Positions 17,501 through 25,923 are shown, counted from the first letter of the stretch. The stretch is DNA of 45,368 nt from Gemelliphila palaticanis (GCA_013415235.1 JACBYF010000011.1:1-45368), one strand, 5' to 3'. Notes: a model not told the origin generated them from the sequence alone. Program-made: numbers and translations.

Positions 17501-18165
17501 CATCATATTCTAATATAAGAAAAATTAATAATGAACGAAGCGAAGAAAAAAATAAAAAAGAAGATTTAGTATTAAAAACATTTTCTAAACTTAAAAGTTC
17601 TAAAGATGCCTTAATAAAAGGTAATTTGATTCATAAACTTTTTGAGAGAATAGTAATAGATATAGATAGTGGGGAGATAATAGAAAATATAGTAGATTAT
17701 CTAACTAATTTAAGACAAGTTGAAAATAAAACTATTAACATTAAAGAACAAAGAATTTTGAGTGTAGATGAGTATAATTTATTATTAAATGAAGATGATT
17801 TAGAAAAAATAAAAAACTTTATAAATGTAATAATGCCTATTGTAAAAAATAATAATCTAATAGAAACAGAAATAATGTTTACTAACATGGAAAAAATAAA
17901 AGATTTATTTGAAAAAGCTGATTCAGAAGATGTAACAATACTTCAAGGTGTTATAGATTTATTAATAAAAAAAGGTGATGAATATATTATTATAGATTAC
18001 AAAACAGATTCTATTACTAAAAAATCGGGAGAAAATATCCTTGTAGAACGCCATAGCCCACAGTTGAATTTATATGCTAATGCAGTAAAAAATTACTATT
18101 TAGATGCTACAAACATTTCTAAATATATTTACTCATATAACTTAGGAAAATTAATAGAAGTATAG
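14554..18165 (+). CDS. addA: AddA, helicase-nuclease subunit of the AddAB recombination complex
   Basis: 1203 residues, the usual size. UvrD-like helicase: Walker A AAAAGSGKTA (about 37-46), motif II YVDEYQDNNDLQEY, motif III VGDVKQAIYGFRG, motif VI EEIRILYVALTRAQ. The C-terminal RecB-type nuclease has GNLIHKLFE, ILQGVIDLLI and the catalytic IIDYKTD. AddAB processes double-strand ends for RecA. AddB normally lies directly upstream, but here the upstream gene is the divergent aldA and downstream is dedA, so addB must be elsewhere. Ribosome site TTAGGAG precedes the ATG. Start confirmed by the conserved QWQAI and Walker A positions. Confidence 0.95.
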   Translation: MEVSLKAIDNYSLNLKHSPTAAQWQAISISGSDVLVAAAAGSGKTAVLSERIAKRVADDRWDIDRLLVLTFTTAAASSMKNKIEEKITHRLLSYGTDSDLEYLRNQRLLINNAQISTIDSFCLNLLKKFYYLVEEEIKGNSYYLSPDFKVLSNNNFILTDSINFVIESFSKRNSILLDKAFEIFKTKKDITDFVKKIYISLLSIPNYKNYIKEELTKNTDLLLGSIDYDKAFENILEVNNENIYDIYLDLIKEFKEYLLFLEDKEDSNKLLKQSFSNKNFNVSKTNELINIIDSVEENGEIISNKELMLIINNILDNLKKYNTEENNSYIVNCFDDILKIKNIIKTYNNIQLINKFIVEILVELDNEFIYRKRANNYLDFSDLNHLAIKALESTTNGKKVYTEAANYYQNLFLEIYVDEYQDNNDLQEYILNIIRGKDVNFFRVGDVKQAIYGFRGSSPELFEEKYVSYTKLTELISNDEYDVNKEYLFNGDYNGICVVLKENFRSEENILKSSNYIFNRLMYKHNAGVSYDKDSALYYPSVKGESKIFPTYIISSDDNKLNSEEIMEKIALEIKKRHSNENLSYDKFAILLRSTSNMEKYKEIFKKHNVPLYYKDKKGFTNSHSFNILFNLLRFIDNQSYDVCLLVLLKSDIFKFNNNDLIKLSEEKGETLYEKLLNSETEKSNFATNILKRWINYSYNNSAYDLIKTVNWDVNFVEYMRMINLDEIEVDYFYNFLSLVEEIEYNNFNLSYIVEKLIEVKTNGDYEAEITPPKDSVLMSTIHISKGLEYEVVFVVDLDKNFNMSDFKSEFIFSKNFGLTFNIQHINSNDRYNILQKLYDMNVHIQKSKSIEEEIRILYVALTRAQSNLYLASSKEITLGESTSELESLNEKEQVLGKISNAKNYYEMLNPIFDYYNSENLYASGDITESKAIFRTFTIDDEEVVIEEKLDNENLDFNFNIDKSYEFLNNKPYKKSAFYPAKTSYSNIRKINNERSEEKNKKEDLVLKTFSKLKSSKDALIKGNLIHKLFERIVIDIDSGEIIENIVDYLTNLRQVENKTINIKEQRILSVDEYNLLLNEDDLEKIKNFINVIMPIVKNNNLIETEIMFTNMEKIKDLFEKADSEDVTILQGVIDLLIKKGDEYIIIDYKTDSITKKSGENILVERHSPQLNLYANAVKNYYLDATNISKYIYSYNLGKLIEV

Positions 18166-18227
18166 TGATTATTGTTTTTAATTTTGTATAATCAATATTT
18201 ATTTTAAATTTATGAAAATTATAAAAT

Positions 18228-18256
18228 TAGACAATATATTTTCGCTATGCTATAAT
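18228..18256 (+). promoter_or_regulatory. Promoter of the DedA-family gene
   Basis: TAGACA (18228-18233), 17-base spacer, TATAAT (18251-18256) preceded by TGC. Strong match, 29 bases before the TTG start. Confidence 0.75.
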
Positions 18257-18284
18257 CGTAATATTGTATTAGGAGGAATTTTAA

Positions 18285-18932
18285 TTGGATACTATAAAAT
18301 TTTTGATAGACTTTATACTGCATATAGATAAGCATTTAGGTGAACTAATGGTAGAACACGGTGCTTGGTGGATGTATGCTATAATATTTTTAATAATATT
18401 TGTTGAAACAGGTGTAGTATTTATGCCGTTCTTACCAGGGGATTCACTGCTTTTCGCAAGTGGTGCTTTATGGGCAGCTACAGGAAATAATATATTTTTA
18501 TTACTATTTTTATGTATAGCAGCAGCAGTAATAGGAGATAACTGTAACTACTTTATAGGAAGAAATTTTTCGGACTATTTGAAGAAAAAGTCTTGGTTTA
18601 AAAAGTTTGTAAGTGATCAAAACCTACAAGATGCAGAGAATTTTGTTGCCAAACATGGAGGAAAATCTATATTTTTAGCAAGATTTTTCCCAATAATAAG
18701 AACAATAGTTCCTTTTATCGTAGGTGCAGGAAAAATGGATTATAAGAAATTTAGAATAATAGATTTCCTTGGTGGACTAACTTGGTGTACATTATTTATA
18801 ACTATGGGTTATTTATTTGGAAACATAACATGGGTAAAAGATAATTTTTCTGTTGTTGTTTTTGCAATTATAGGTATAAGTTTACTACCACTAGTTATAG
18901 GTGGAATAAAAACTAAATTGTCTAAAAAATAA
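18285..18932 (+). CDS. DedA-family membrane protein
   Basis: 215 residues. DedA/VTT-fold signatures are FVETGVVFMPFLPGDSLLF, GDNCNYFIGR and FLARFFPIIRTIVPFIVGAG with the conserved Arg residues. Start TTG with AGGAGG 8 bases upstream. DedA proteins act as lipid scramblases or flippases, for example recycling undecaprenyl phosphate or PE, and need the proton motive force. It is a single gene with its own promoter and terminator. The specific lipid is unknown. Confidence 0.92.
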   Translation: MDTIKFLIDFILHIDKHLGELMVEHGAWWMYAIIFLIIFVETGVVFMPFLPGDSLLFASGALWAATGNNIFLLLFLCIAAAVIGDNCNYFIGRNFSDYLKKKSWFKKFVSDQNLQDAENFVAKHGGKSIFLARFFPIIRTIVPFIVGAGKMDYKKFRIIDFLGGLTWCTLFITMGYLFGNITWVKDNFSVVVFAIIGISLLPLVIGGIKTKLSKK

Positions 18933-18956
18933 TTAATAATATTTAATGAATAAATT

Positions 18957-19020
18957 AGGCTTGTAATATTAATAATGATAATTATTTATAAATTATTATA
19001 TTGATATTACAGGCTTTTAT
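18957..19020 (+). terminator. Terminator after the DedA-family gene
   Basis: 17-pair stem (18957-18973 with 19000-19016), with three G-U pairs that work only in the plus-strand RNA, followed by a short T-run. Confidence 0.65.
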
Positions 19021-19119
19021 TATGCCTCTAGAGAGAATATATTATAGTAAACTTTTATTGAAAAAGGTTACAAAAAAATGTATAATATTATTGATAATAC
19101 AAATAAAGGAGAAATAAAA

Positions 19120-19431
19120 ATGCCAAGAATAGTAGTTAGAGGTATGAAAAAAGAAGATTTAAAAGAAGTTAGCGGAGAATTTCTTTCAAATATTGAGAAA
19201 ATAATTGAGAGACCAAAAAATGCTTTTACGCTTGAAGGATTAGAAAGTGTAGCTGTATTTGATGGAGAAGAAGTATCTCAAGTTTATGTAGAAGTTTCTT
19301 GGGTAAATAGACCTACGGAAGTTTGCAAGGAAGTAGCTGAATCTATAAGTTCTTTATTGAAGACTAAAGGTTATGAAAAAGTATATGTTTACTTCAAAGA
19401 TATAGATTTAGAAAAAGAATTTGTATTTTAG
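19120..19431 (+). CDS. DUF1904-family protein
   Basis: I take the start at 19120 (MPRIVVRGMKKEDL), which has AAAGGAG 8 bases upstream. An upstream in-frame ATG at 19078 adds 14 residues without a ribosome site. 103 residues. The short N-terminus, the central VYVEVSWVNRPTEVCKEVAESI and the end YEKVYVYFKDI fit DUF1904, a tautomerase-like fold with the mature N-terminal Pro2. Role unknown. It is a single gene followed by its own terminator. Confidence 0.78.
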   Translation: MPRIVVRGMKKEDLKEVSGEFLSNIEKIIERPKNAFTLEGLESVAVFDGEEVSQVYVEVSWVNRPTEVCKEVAESISSLLKTKGYEKVYVYFKDIDLEKEFVF

Positions 19432-19456
19432 AAATAAATATTAAATTATAAACAGG

Positions 19457-19498
19457 CTCGTAATTATCTTATAAAATAGATAATTATGAGTTTTTTTA
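19457..19498 (+). terminator. Terminator after the DUF1904 gene
   Basis: Stem CTCGTAATTATCT (19457-19469) with AGATAATTATGAG (19478-19490), one G-U pair, 8-base loop, then seven T. Confidence 0.85.
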
Positions 19499-19507
19499 TT
19501 TTTTATC

Positions 19508-19537
19508 TTGACAGTGTATGGTGGATGGTGGTACACT
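19508..19537 (+). promoter_or_regulatory. Promoter with embedded YtrA-type operator
   Basis: TTGACA (19508-19513), 18-base spacer, TACACT (19532-19537) as -10. The inverted repeat AGTGTA-N13-TACACT (19513-19537) covers the whole promoter. From memory this is the operator described for B. subtilis YtrA. Binding would block RNA polymerase, so the operon should be autorepressed. A further AGTGTAT-type direct repeat follows at 19541-19556. Confidence 0.8.
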
Positions 19538-19594
19538 ATAAGTGTATTAAGTGTATGGTTACAAACAATACAATAAAAATAAAGGAGGTACTAT

Positions 19595-19951
19595 ATGTTT
19601 GAGGTAGATATAAGGTCTAAAAAATCATTATATCAACAAATAGTGGATAATGTTAAAGATTTATTAGTCCGAAATATTTTAAGAGAAAATGATAAGTTAC
19701 CCTCAGTTAGAGAAATGGCTAGTATTTTACAAGTAAATATTAGTACAGTTCAAAAAGCCTACCAAATATTAGAATCTGAAAAAATAATAAATACAGTTGT
19801 AGGTAAAGGAACTTTTATAACTAATAATTTGGATGAAATAAAACCAAATTATGATTTAATAGACAGACTAATAAATGATTTGATAAGAGAAGCAAGAATG
19901 TTGGGAATAAATAAAAAAGAACTCTTATCAAAAATTGATAGTTTATTTTAA
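19595..19951 (+). CDS. YtrA-subfamily GntR transcriptional repressor
   Basis: 118 residues, the short form lacking a large effector domain. The winged helix is clear: SLYQQIVDNVKDLLVRNIL, DKLPSVREMASILQVNISTV, QKAYQILESEKIINTVVGKGTFI. A short helical dimerisation tail follows. Such regulators control the ABC transporter genes behind them and respond to cell-envelope-active antibiotics. AAAGGAGG precedes the ATG. The matching operator lies at 19513-19537. First gene of an operon of four. Confidence 0.93.
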   Translation: MFEVDIRSKKSLYQQIVDNVKDLLVRNILRENDKLPSVREMASILQVNISTVQKAYQILESEKIINTVVGKGTFITNNLDEIKPNYDLIDRLINDLIREARMLGINKKELLSKIDSLF

Positions 19952-19963
19952 GGAGGTAATTAT

Positions 19964-20137
19964 ATGAATGTTATTGTTGAAGAACATGATTTAATAGATA
20001 TTAAACTTAAAAAATTGCTATCAGAATGGAAATTTTTATCATTGTCTAAAGAAAAGTTGATAGAAAAAGTAGAAAAAATATACGACAAGGAGGTAAGTTA
20101 TGAAACTAGAGATAAAAAATTTATCGAAAAAATTTGA
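19964..20137 (+). CDS. 57-residue ORF inside the ABC operon, overlapping the ATPase gene
   Basis: ATG at 19964, preceded by AGGAGG at 7 bases, stop TGA 20135-20137. It overlaps the ATPase gene by 38 bases. Its translation begins MNVIVEEHDLIDIKLKKLLS and is Lys/Glu/Leu rich. The ATPase's own ribosome site (AAGGAGG) is inside this ORF, so translation is probably coupled. I do not recognise a family. It may be a small subunit or a leader that sets translation of the ATPase. Confidence 0.65.
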   Translation: MNVIVEEHDLIDIKLKKLLSEWKFLSLSKEKLIEKVEKIYDKEVSYETRDKKFIEKI

Positions 20138-20969
20138 TAAAAAAGAAATTTTTAAAAATGTAGATTTTAGTTTAGATAGTGGCGAAATTTTGGCGTTAAT
20201 TGGAAGAAATGGAAGTGGGAAAACTACACTTTTAAAAATATTAGTAGAAATAATTGAAAAAAATAGTGGTGAAATTAGTATAGACGGCGTAAATATTTAT
20301 AACAATCCTAATTTAAAGCAAGAAATAATATACATACCTGATAGATTTGATTATTTTCCACATACTAAAATAAAAAAAATAATAAATTATTATAAAATTA
20401 TATACCCAAAATTTGACGAAAATTATGTAACTGAAAATTTAGCTAAAAATAAAATAAACATAAATAAAAAGATGTCTGAACTATCAAAAGGAGAGAGTGC
20501 GCTAGCAGCTTTAATAATAGGTTTGGGGTGTAATACGAGTTTTATATTTTTAGATGAACCTTTAGATGGAATAGATGTTATAAATATAAATAAAGTAATT
20601 GATTATATTTTAGATGCTCAAGAAAAAAATGTTGGATTAATAATAAGTAGCCATCAATTGAACTATCTTTCTAAAATAAGTAATAAAGTATTTTATATAG
20701 AAAAAGAATCTGTAAGTGACAATTCTAAAGAAATAAAACTAGAGAATTATAAAAAATATCAGCTAGTATATAAAGAAAATATACCAGATGAATTGTTAAA
20801 TAATACAAACGTTTTATTAATAAATAGTATTGGTAGAGTATATACAATATTAGTAGAAGTAACAGATGACTTTTCAGAAGATGAACTATTAAAAGAAGCT
20901 CTACAATATGATGAAATAAGTGTAACTTTAGAAGACATATTTATATTTAAAAACAAAGGAGGTAATTAG
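20100..20969 (+). CDS. ABC transporter ATPase (YtrB-like)
   Basis: 289 residues. Walker A GRNGSGKTT (about 36-44), signature LSKGESALAAL in place of LSGGQ, Walker B FIFLDEPLDGID and H-loop SSHQ. The divergent signature is typical of antibiotic-responsive YtrB/BcrA-type exporters. It partners the membrane protein starting 2 bases downstream and is controlled by the YtrA-type repressor upstream. Likely role in coping with envelope-directed compounds; this is family inference. Confidence 0.9.
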   Translation: MKLEIKNLSKKFDKKEIFKNVDFSLDSGEILALIGRNGSGKTTLLKILVEIIEKNSGEISIDGVNIYNNPNLKQEIIYIPDRFDYFPHTKIKKIINYYKIIYPKFDENYVTENLAKNKININKKMSELSKGESALAALIIGLGCNTSFIFLDEPLDGIDVININKVIDYILDAQEKNVGLIISSHQLNYLSKISNKVFYIEKESVSDNSKEIKLENYKKYQLVYKENIPDELLNNTNVLLINSIGRVYTILVEVTDDFSEDELLKEALQYDEISVTLEDIFIFKNKGGN

Positions 20970-20970
20970 A

Positions 20971-22461
20971 ATGGAAAATATATTAAAAATTGTAAAGTTA
21001 TATTTTAAACGCTACAGTCCGTTTATAATTTTAATACTATTTTTATATGCCATAATAGGACTTTCTTACGGAAATGTTATAAAAAATGATTTAAAACAAG
21101 GAGCTATATCTTATAAGTTCAATAAAATGAACAATTATAATTATTATGATATGTCTTCTAAATTAGGTAGAAAGTCAGATGATTTTTGGGTTAAACATCA
21201 AAAAGATTTTGATAAATACTATAATAATTTTGATGAAAAGCTAACTAAAGAAGATATCGAAATTTTAAAACAAAATTTTGTTATTGACGAATACTATAGA
21301 AATAATAAAAATAGCTATCCTTTATCTTATTACTATCAAAGAAATAATATTTACATAGATAGTAATCACCCAATTTATAAAGATAAAGATTATCATAAAA
21401 AATATTTAACAAATGAACAGTATGATAATATAGAAAAATTATATAAATTTGAAGAGATGTACAGTAATCTTTATTCATTAGAAAAAGATTCTGAGGAATA
21501 TAAAAAATTAAGAGAAGAACTTAATAAATTAGTAGACGATATTGTGAAAATTTATCCTTTGTATATTACTAGGTCAATTGCAAAAGAAGATATATTATCT
21601 TTTGTACAGTTTAATATGGAAAACAGCTCAGATAATCTTAGTGTAAAAGAAATGTTTTATAGTGTTCCAATAGTTATAATATTAAGTATTATGAGTATGT
21701 TAATAGTTTCAATAATATTTGGTTTAGAATACCATACTAACTTCGGTAAGTTTGTAGCTAGTTTACCTTACAAAAAATCAACAATTTATTTTGCTAAAGT
21801 TTTAACATCTATAATAATATTATTAATAGGTGATTTAATATTATCATTTATGAGTTTTTGGACTATAAAAACAAGTGTAATTTCAGAATTAGTAAGTTTT
21901 AGTTCAGCACTTTTTGCATACAATAAACTTTTAATATTGTCACTGTTTATATTATTACTAGGAGCTATATTTGCATCATTTTGTGGTAGTATAGTAAGTA
22001 TAATTTGTATGTATCTACCTTCTATGTTAGGAGTAGGATATTTCTTATTCTTAGTTGGAATAAATCTAGAGATTATTAGATCTCTTGATGGTAAAGTAGA
22101 ATTTTTACAAAAATTTGATCCTATGCTTGTAGGAGATAATCCTTTATATGTTCCTGGAAGAATGTTTTTAGATGGATATTATAGTTTTAAATACTACTTA
22201 ATATATTTAATAGTTCTTTTAATATTAGTGATAATATCAGGTAAAATTTATAAACATCATAATGTAGATGATGAGGGTAAATTTTTCACTATAAAATTAG
22301 CTAAATATATATGTTACTTTATAGTTGTAATATCATTTGGTAGTGTTTTTGCAGTAATTATAGGATATAAAGGTGCTAGTGTTATACTTGGATATCTTAT
22401 TTCATACATAATATTGATACCTTTAATATATGTGATATTTAATTTAAAACTTAGAATATAG
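20971..22461 (+). CDS. ABC-2-type permease with large extracytoplasmic loop
   Basis: 496 residues. One membrane span near the N-terminus (FIILILFLYAIIGLSYGNVI) is followed by about 190 mostly hydrophilic residues, rich in Tyr, Asn and Asp. A block of about seven spans runs to the end. The soluble stretch should face outside and may bind ligand. It ends in a terminator at 22468. Partner of the ATPase upstream. Confidence 0.85.
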   Translation: MENILKIVKLYFKRYSPFIILILFLYAIIGLSYGNVIKNDLKQGAISYKFNKMNNYNYYDMSSKLGRKSDDFWVKHQKDFDKYYNNFDEKLTKEDIEILKQNFVIDEYYRNNKNSYPLSYYYQRNNIYIDSNHPIYKDKDYHKKYLTNEQYDNIEKLYKFEEMYSNLYSLEKDSEEYKKLREELNKLVDDIVKIYPLYITRSIAKEDILSFVQFNMENSSDNLSVKEMFYSVPIVIILSIMSMLIVSIIFGLEYHTNFGKFVASLPYKKSTIYFAKVLTSIIILLIGDLILSFMSFWTIKTSVISELVSFSSALFAYNKLLILSLFILLLGAIFASFCGSIVSIICMYLPSMLGVGYFLFLVGINLEIIRSLDGKVEFLQKFDPMLVGDNPLYVPGRMFLDGYYSFKYYLIYLIVLLILVIISGKIYKHHNVDDEGKFFTIKLAKYICYFIVVISFGSVFAVIIGYKGASVILGYLISYIILIPLIYVIFNLKLRI

Positions 22462-22467
22462 TTTATG

Positions 22468-22508
22468 TAATACGAGTTGTTTTTACGGCAACTCGTATTA
22501 TTTTTTTT
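22468..22508 (+). terminator. Terminator of the YtrA-controlled operon
   Basis: Perfect 12-bp stem TAATACGAGTTG (22468-22479) with CAACTCGTATTA (22489-22500), 9-base loop, then eight T. Confidence 0.92.
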
Positions 22509-22570
22509 ATTTATTTAATTTATAAACTATAAAAAAAGTAAAATAACAAATATTAATTTATATAGTTTTA

Positions 22571-22599
22571 TAGAAAAAAAATATAAATTATGTTATAAT
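22571..22599 (+). promoter_or_regulatory. Extended -10 promoter of the second ABC operon
   Basis: TGTTATAAT (22591-22599) with a weak TAGAAA (22571-22576) at 17 bases. The ATG follows 36 bases later. Confidence 0.55.
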
Positions 22600-22635
22600 T
22601 GAGTGTAAAAATATTAAAGAAAGGATACAAATCAA

Positions 22636-23844
22636 ATGACTAATACTAATGATTTAAACAAAGATACTCTTGATAATAGCGAAGCAGAAAAATTAAAAAG
22701 CAATAAAGAGTATTTGGATGTTTTAAATAGAATAAAAGAAAAAGTCGAATCTGAATCGAATACTAGTGTTAAAGAAGATACAAATGATAATTTTGAAGAT
22801 ACTGTTATTTTAAGTAAAGACGAAATAAAATCAGAGGGAAGTACAAATAATTTTCAAAAATTAGAAGAAACTTTAGTAATGCCACTTCCTGAGTTGGAAA
22901 ATAACAATGGAAATCAAGATAATTATTACAAGGATGTAGTTTTAGAAGTCTTAGGTCTTAAAAAGAGAATAGGTCTTAAAACTATAGTTGAAGATATATC
23001 TTTTGATATGAAAAAAGGAGAAATTATAGGATTACTTGGACCAAACGGAAGCGGTAAGACTACAATTATGCGAATGATGGTAGGTTTAACAAAAGCTACT
23101 AAAGGAGATATTTATTGTTTTGAAACGCCTCTAGGATTAGGTAGAAACAAAATGATGTCTGAAGTAGGGGCTATGATTGAATCTCCAGAATTTTATAATT
23201 ATATGTCAGGATATTCTAATTTAAAACAATTAGCTCGACTTTCTGGTAAAAAGATAACTAGATCAAAAATTAAAGAAACGTTAAAATTTGTAGGACTAGA
23301 GAAAGTAGCGCGTAAAAAGGTAAAAACATATTCTCTAGGTATGCGTCAAAGATTAGGGTTAGCACAAGCATTAATTCATGATCCAAAAATATTAATATTA
23401 GATGAGCCTGTAAATGGTCTTGATCCACAAGGTGTACAGGACTTTAGAAATAAATTAAAAGAAATAGCAGCTAATGGTGTTTCAATATTAATATCTTCAC
23501 ACTTACTAGATGAAATAGAAAAAGTTTCAGATAGAATTATAGTGCTAGAAAAAGGACGCATTATATTTGACGATACATTAGATAACCTTAGAGGTGAAGA
23601 AGTAACAAGAACACTTATAAATACATACGATAATGACAGATCAGAAGAATTATTAAAATATCTAGAGTTTGATTACGTTCGCCTTGATGATGGATTTATA
23701 TTTGAAAACATTTCTAAAGAAGAAAAATCAAAAATAGTTTCTTACCTAGTAACTAATTACGTAGAAATAGATACGATAAAAATTATTACTAAAACATTAG
23801 AAGAAAGATTTTTAGAAATTACAGGTAAAGGAGGAGAAAAATAA
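22636..23844 (+). CDS. ABC transporter ATPase with a charged N-terminal extension
   Basis: 402 residues. The ATPase starts at about residue 105: Walker A GPNGSGKTT (about 139-147), signature YSLGMRQRLGLAQAL, Walker B ILILDEPVNGLDP, H-loop SSHLLDE. About 100 acidic, probably disordered residues precede it. They contain two similar acidic Thr motifs, EDTVIL (about 54-59) and EETLVMP (about 79-85). Normal BcrA/NatA-type ATPases begin directly at the nucleotide-binding domain. The permease gene overlaps its stop codon (TAATG). Confidence 0.88.
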   Translation: MTNTNDLNKDTLDNSEAEKLKSNKEYLDVLNRIKEKVESESNTSVKEDTNDNFEDTVILSKDEIKSEGSTNNFQKLEETLVMPLPELENNNGNQDNYYKDVVLEVLGLKKRIGLKTIVEDISFDMKKGEIIGLLGPNGSGKTTIMRMMVGLTKATKGDIYCFETPLGLGRNKMMSEVGAMIESPEFYNYMSGYSNLKQLARLSGKKITRSKIKETLKFVGLEKVARKKVKTYSLGMRQRLGLAQALIHDPKILILDEPVNGLDPQGVQDFRNKLKEIAANGVSILISSHLLDEIEKVSDRIIVLEKGRIIFDDTLDNLRGEEVTRTLINTYDNDRSEELLKYLEFDYVRLDDGFIFENISKEEKSKIVSYLVTNYVEIDTIKIITKTLEERFLEITGKGGEK

Positions 23845-24680
23845 TGAAATTATTTATAAATGAATTTATAAAAGATTATAAAAAGAAAATAACATGGCTA
23901 TATTTAATATCTATATTTGCAATAATGGCTATTTTTAATGTATTAGTATCATTTTCTTATAAAAATATGGAAAATAGTCAAATTCCTCCTGGAGAAGAGT
24001 TAGTATTTTTAAGTTTAAAAGCTAGTTTATGGGTTTCTTCTATATTTATTTTAATAATTTTTGCTAATAATGTTACTCAAGAATACTCTAGAGGTACTGC
24101 CAAATTTTTATATTCAAGACCAAAGTCTAGAAGTGGTATATTAACAGCAAAATTATTTTTAGGTATTTTTAATTATCTGATTTTTTCGGCTTTAACATTT
24201 ATATTTGATTTAGCGTTAAATAAATTTGTATTTAATAAAGATAGAATTAATTTACATACAGTATTCACTACTAAAATGAGTGATAATTATTTTGGTAGAT
24301 TATTATGGCAACAACTAGGAATTTATTTCTTATCATTCTCAGCTCTAATGATATTCTTTATATCACTTGTACTAATAATATGTATAATATTTAAAACTCA
24401 AATATTATCTGTGGTAGTAGTTGTAGTTCTATTTATTTCTAATGATCTTATAAATGTGCTTGTTGGTTATGCTGTAACTAAGTTTTCTTATGTTAAATAT
24501 ATATTTACTAATATAACAAATATAACAGCTTATTATGAAAGTGAATCTTCAAGAAAATTAGTAGGGGAAATGTCGAAGTTAACCGATACTAATTTATTAA
24601 TAATGGCACTATCTTACACAGTTGCATTTTTATTAATTTCTTATATAATACATGCTAGACGTGATATAACTTTAGATTAG
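23844..24680 (+). CDS. ABC-2-type permease
   Basis: 278 residues, about six membrane spans. The segment TQEYSRGTAKFLYSRPKSRS after the second span is the cytoplasmic loop typical of NatB/EcsB-type permeases with self-regulated expression of lantibiotic or bacitracin exporters. It is coupled to the ATPase by a one-base overlap. The regulator gene follows 19 bases later. Confidence 0.87.
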   Translation: MKLFINEFIKDYKKKITWLYLISIFAIMAIFNVLVSFSYKNMENSQIPPGEELVFLSLKASLWVSSIFILIIFANNVTQEYSRGTAKFLYSRPKSRSGILTAKLFLGIFNYLIFSALTFIFDLALNKFVFNKDRINLHTVFTTKMSDNYFGRLLWQQLGIYFLSFSALMIFFISLVLIICIIFKTQILSVVVVVVLFISNDLINVLVGYAVTKFSYVKYIFTNITNITAYYESESSRKLVGEMSKLTDTNLLIMALSYTVAFLLISYIIHARRDITLD

Positions 24681-24699
24681 TTTTAGAAAGGACAATAAA

Positions 24700-25866
24700 A
24701 TGAATATAACTTTAAATAAATTAAATAAAATAAAAAATATTTTAGATATAGATGAGAAGGTTATAGAGGGAAGTTTTGATAATTATGAAGAAGCAATATC
24801 ACAAATAAATATTAGTAACAAAGATGTCTTAAAAGTAGTTTCAAGATATTTAATTAAAAATAAAGATGAAATCATTAATGACTTAAAGAATGGAAAACTT
24901 ATTAAAACAATAAGCTCATTAGGTATGTATAGTTTATTTATACCATCTGAAAATAATAATAGCTTCTTTTTATTATCACCCTATTTAGACTATAATTATT
25001 CTCTTGAGTCTTATCAAGAATTATTAGCTAATCAAGGTATTATTTTGGATGATGAACTTTCGGAAAAACTTTATAATATAGAAGTTATTACAAAAAAAAC
25101 GTTTAATAACTTATTACAATTATTGTTTGACTTAGAGGAAATAGATTTTAATAAAATTGTTATCTATGAAGATATAGATATAAAAAATTTAAAAAAATCT
25201 AGTTTTGATAGACAATATATTATTAGAGATATACTTGAGCGAAAAGCAGAATTTAATAAAGAATTAAAAAATGCTGCAATAAAAGGTGATATTACTAGAA
25301 TATCTATGATATTTGATCTAGAGTTTAATTACAATAGTAAAAATTTAGAAGATAATAAATTAAAAGAAAAATCAAATTATATTAATGATGTGTTACATTT
25401 TGCATTTTCTGATAGTGAAGCAAATCCTATTGATGTTAATGCTTTATGGGTGAAAATCAAAAATAAAATTGATAACTATGATTTTAGTTCTGATATAATA
25501 AGAGAGTATTGTTTACTTATTGATAAAGAAAAATACAAAGATAAGCAGCAAGTAGTAAGAAATTGTATACTTTATATAAATGATCATATTAGAGAAAAAA
25601 TAAACCTTAACGATATTAGTGATTATTTGGATGTAAATAAAAGTTATTTATCTTCAATATTCAATAGGGAAATGGGATTTAGTATAGTAGATTATATACA
25701 TAAAAGACGAATATCAAATTCTAAATATTTATTATCTAATACAGATTTTTCAATATCAGAAATTTCAGATTATATAGGATATTTTGATACTAGTTATTTT
25801 ATAAGAATTTTTAAAACAGTAACAAAAACTACACCATTAAAATATAGGGAAAATTTTAGTAATTAG
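24700..25866 (+). CDS. AraC-type transcriptional regulator
   Basis: 388 residues. The last 100 residues carry two helix-turn-helix units (INLNDISDYLDVNKSYLSSIF; SISEISDYIGYFDTSYFIRIF) and the AraC end TTPLKYREN. The first 270 residues are acidic and helical without a cupin or known sensor domain I can name. It lies 19 bases behind the ABC permease with a ribosome site (AGAAAGGA), so it is in the same operon and may regulate it or respond to its substrate. Confidence 0.9.
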   Translation: MNITLNKLNKIKNILDIDEKVIEGSFDNYEEAISQINISNKDVLKVVSRYLIKNKDEIINDLKNGKLIKTISSLGMYSLFIPSENNNSFFLLSPYLDYNYSLESYQELLANQGIILDDELSEKLYNIEVITKKTFNNLLQLLFDLEEIDFNKIVIYEDIDIKNLKKSSFDRQYIIRDILERKAEFNKELKNAAIKGDITRISMIFDLEFNYNSKNLEDNKLKEKSNYINDVLHFAFSDSEANPIDVNALWVKIKNKIDNYDFSSDIIREYCLLIDKEKYKDKQQVVRNCILYINDHIREKINLNDISDYLDVNKSYLSSIFNREMGFSIVDYIHKRRISNSKYLLSNTDFSISEISDYIGYFDTSYFIRIFKTVTKTTPLKYRENFSN

Positions 25867-25883
25867 ACCTAATTTATAAAATA

Positions 25884-25923
25884 AAAAAGTTATATTCTTA
25901 TTTTACTAAGAATATAACTTTTT
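25884..25923. terminator. Bidirectional terminator between the AraC-type gene and prsA
   Basis: Perfect 17-bp stem (25884-25900 with 25907-25923), 6-base loop, with A-run and T-run flanks. Confidence 0.9.

Noticed and set aside
19078..19119. Upstream start of the DUF1904 gene
   Set aside because: No ribosome site; the family begins MPxIVVRG at 19120.
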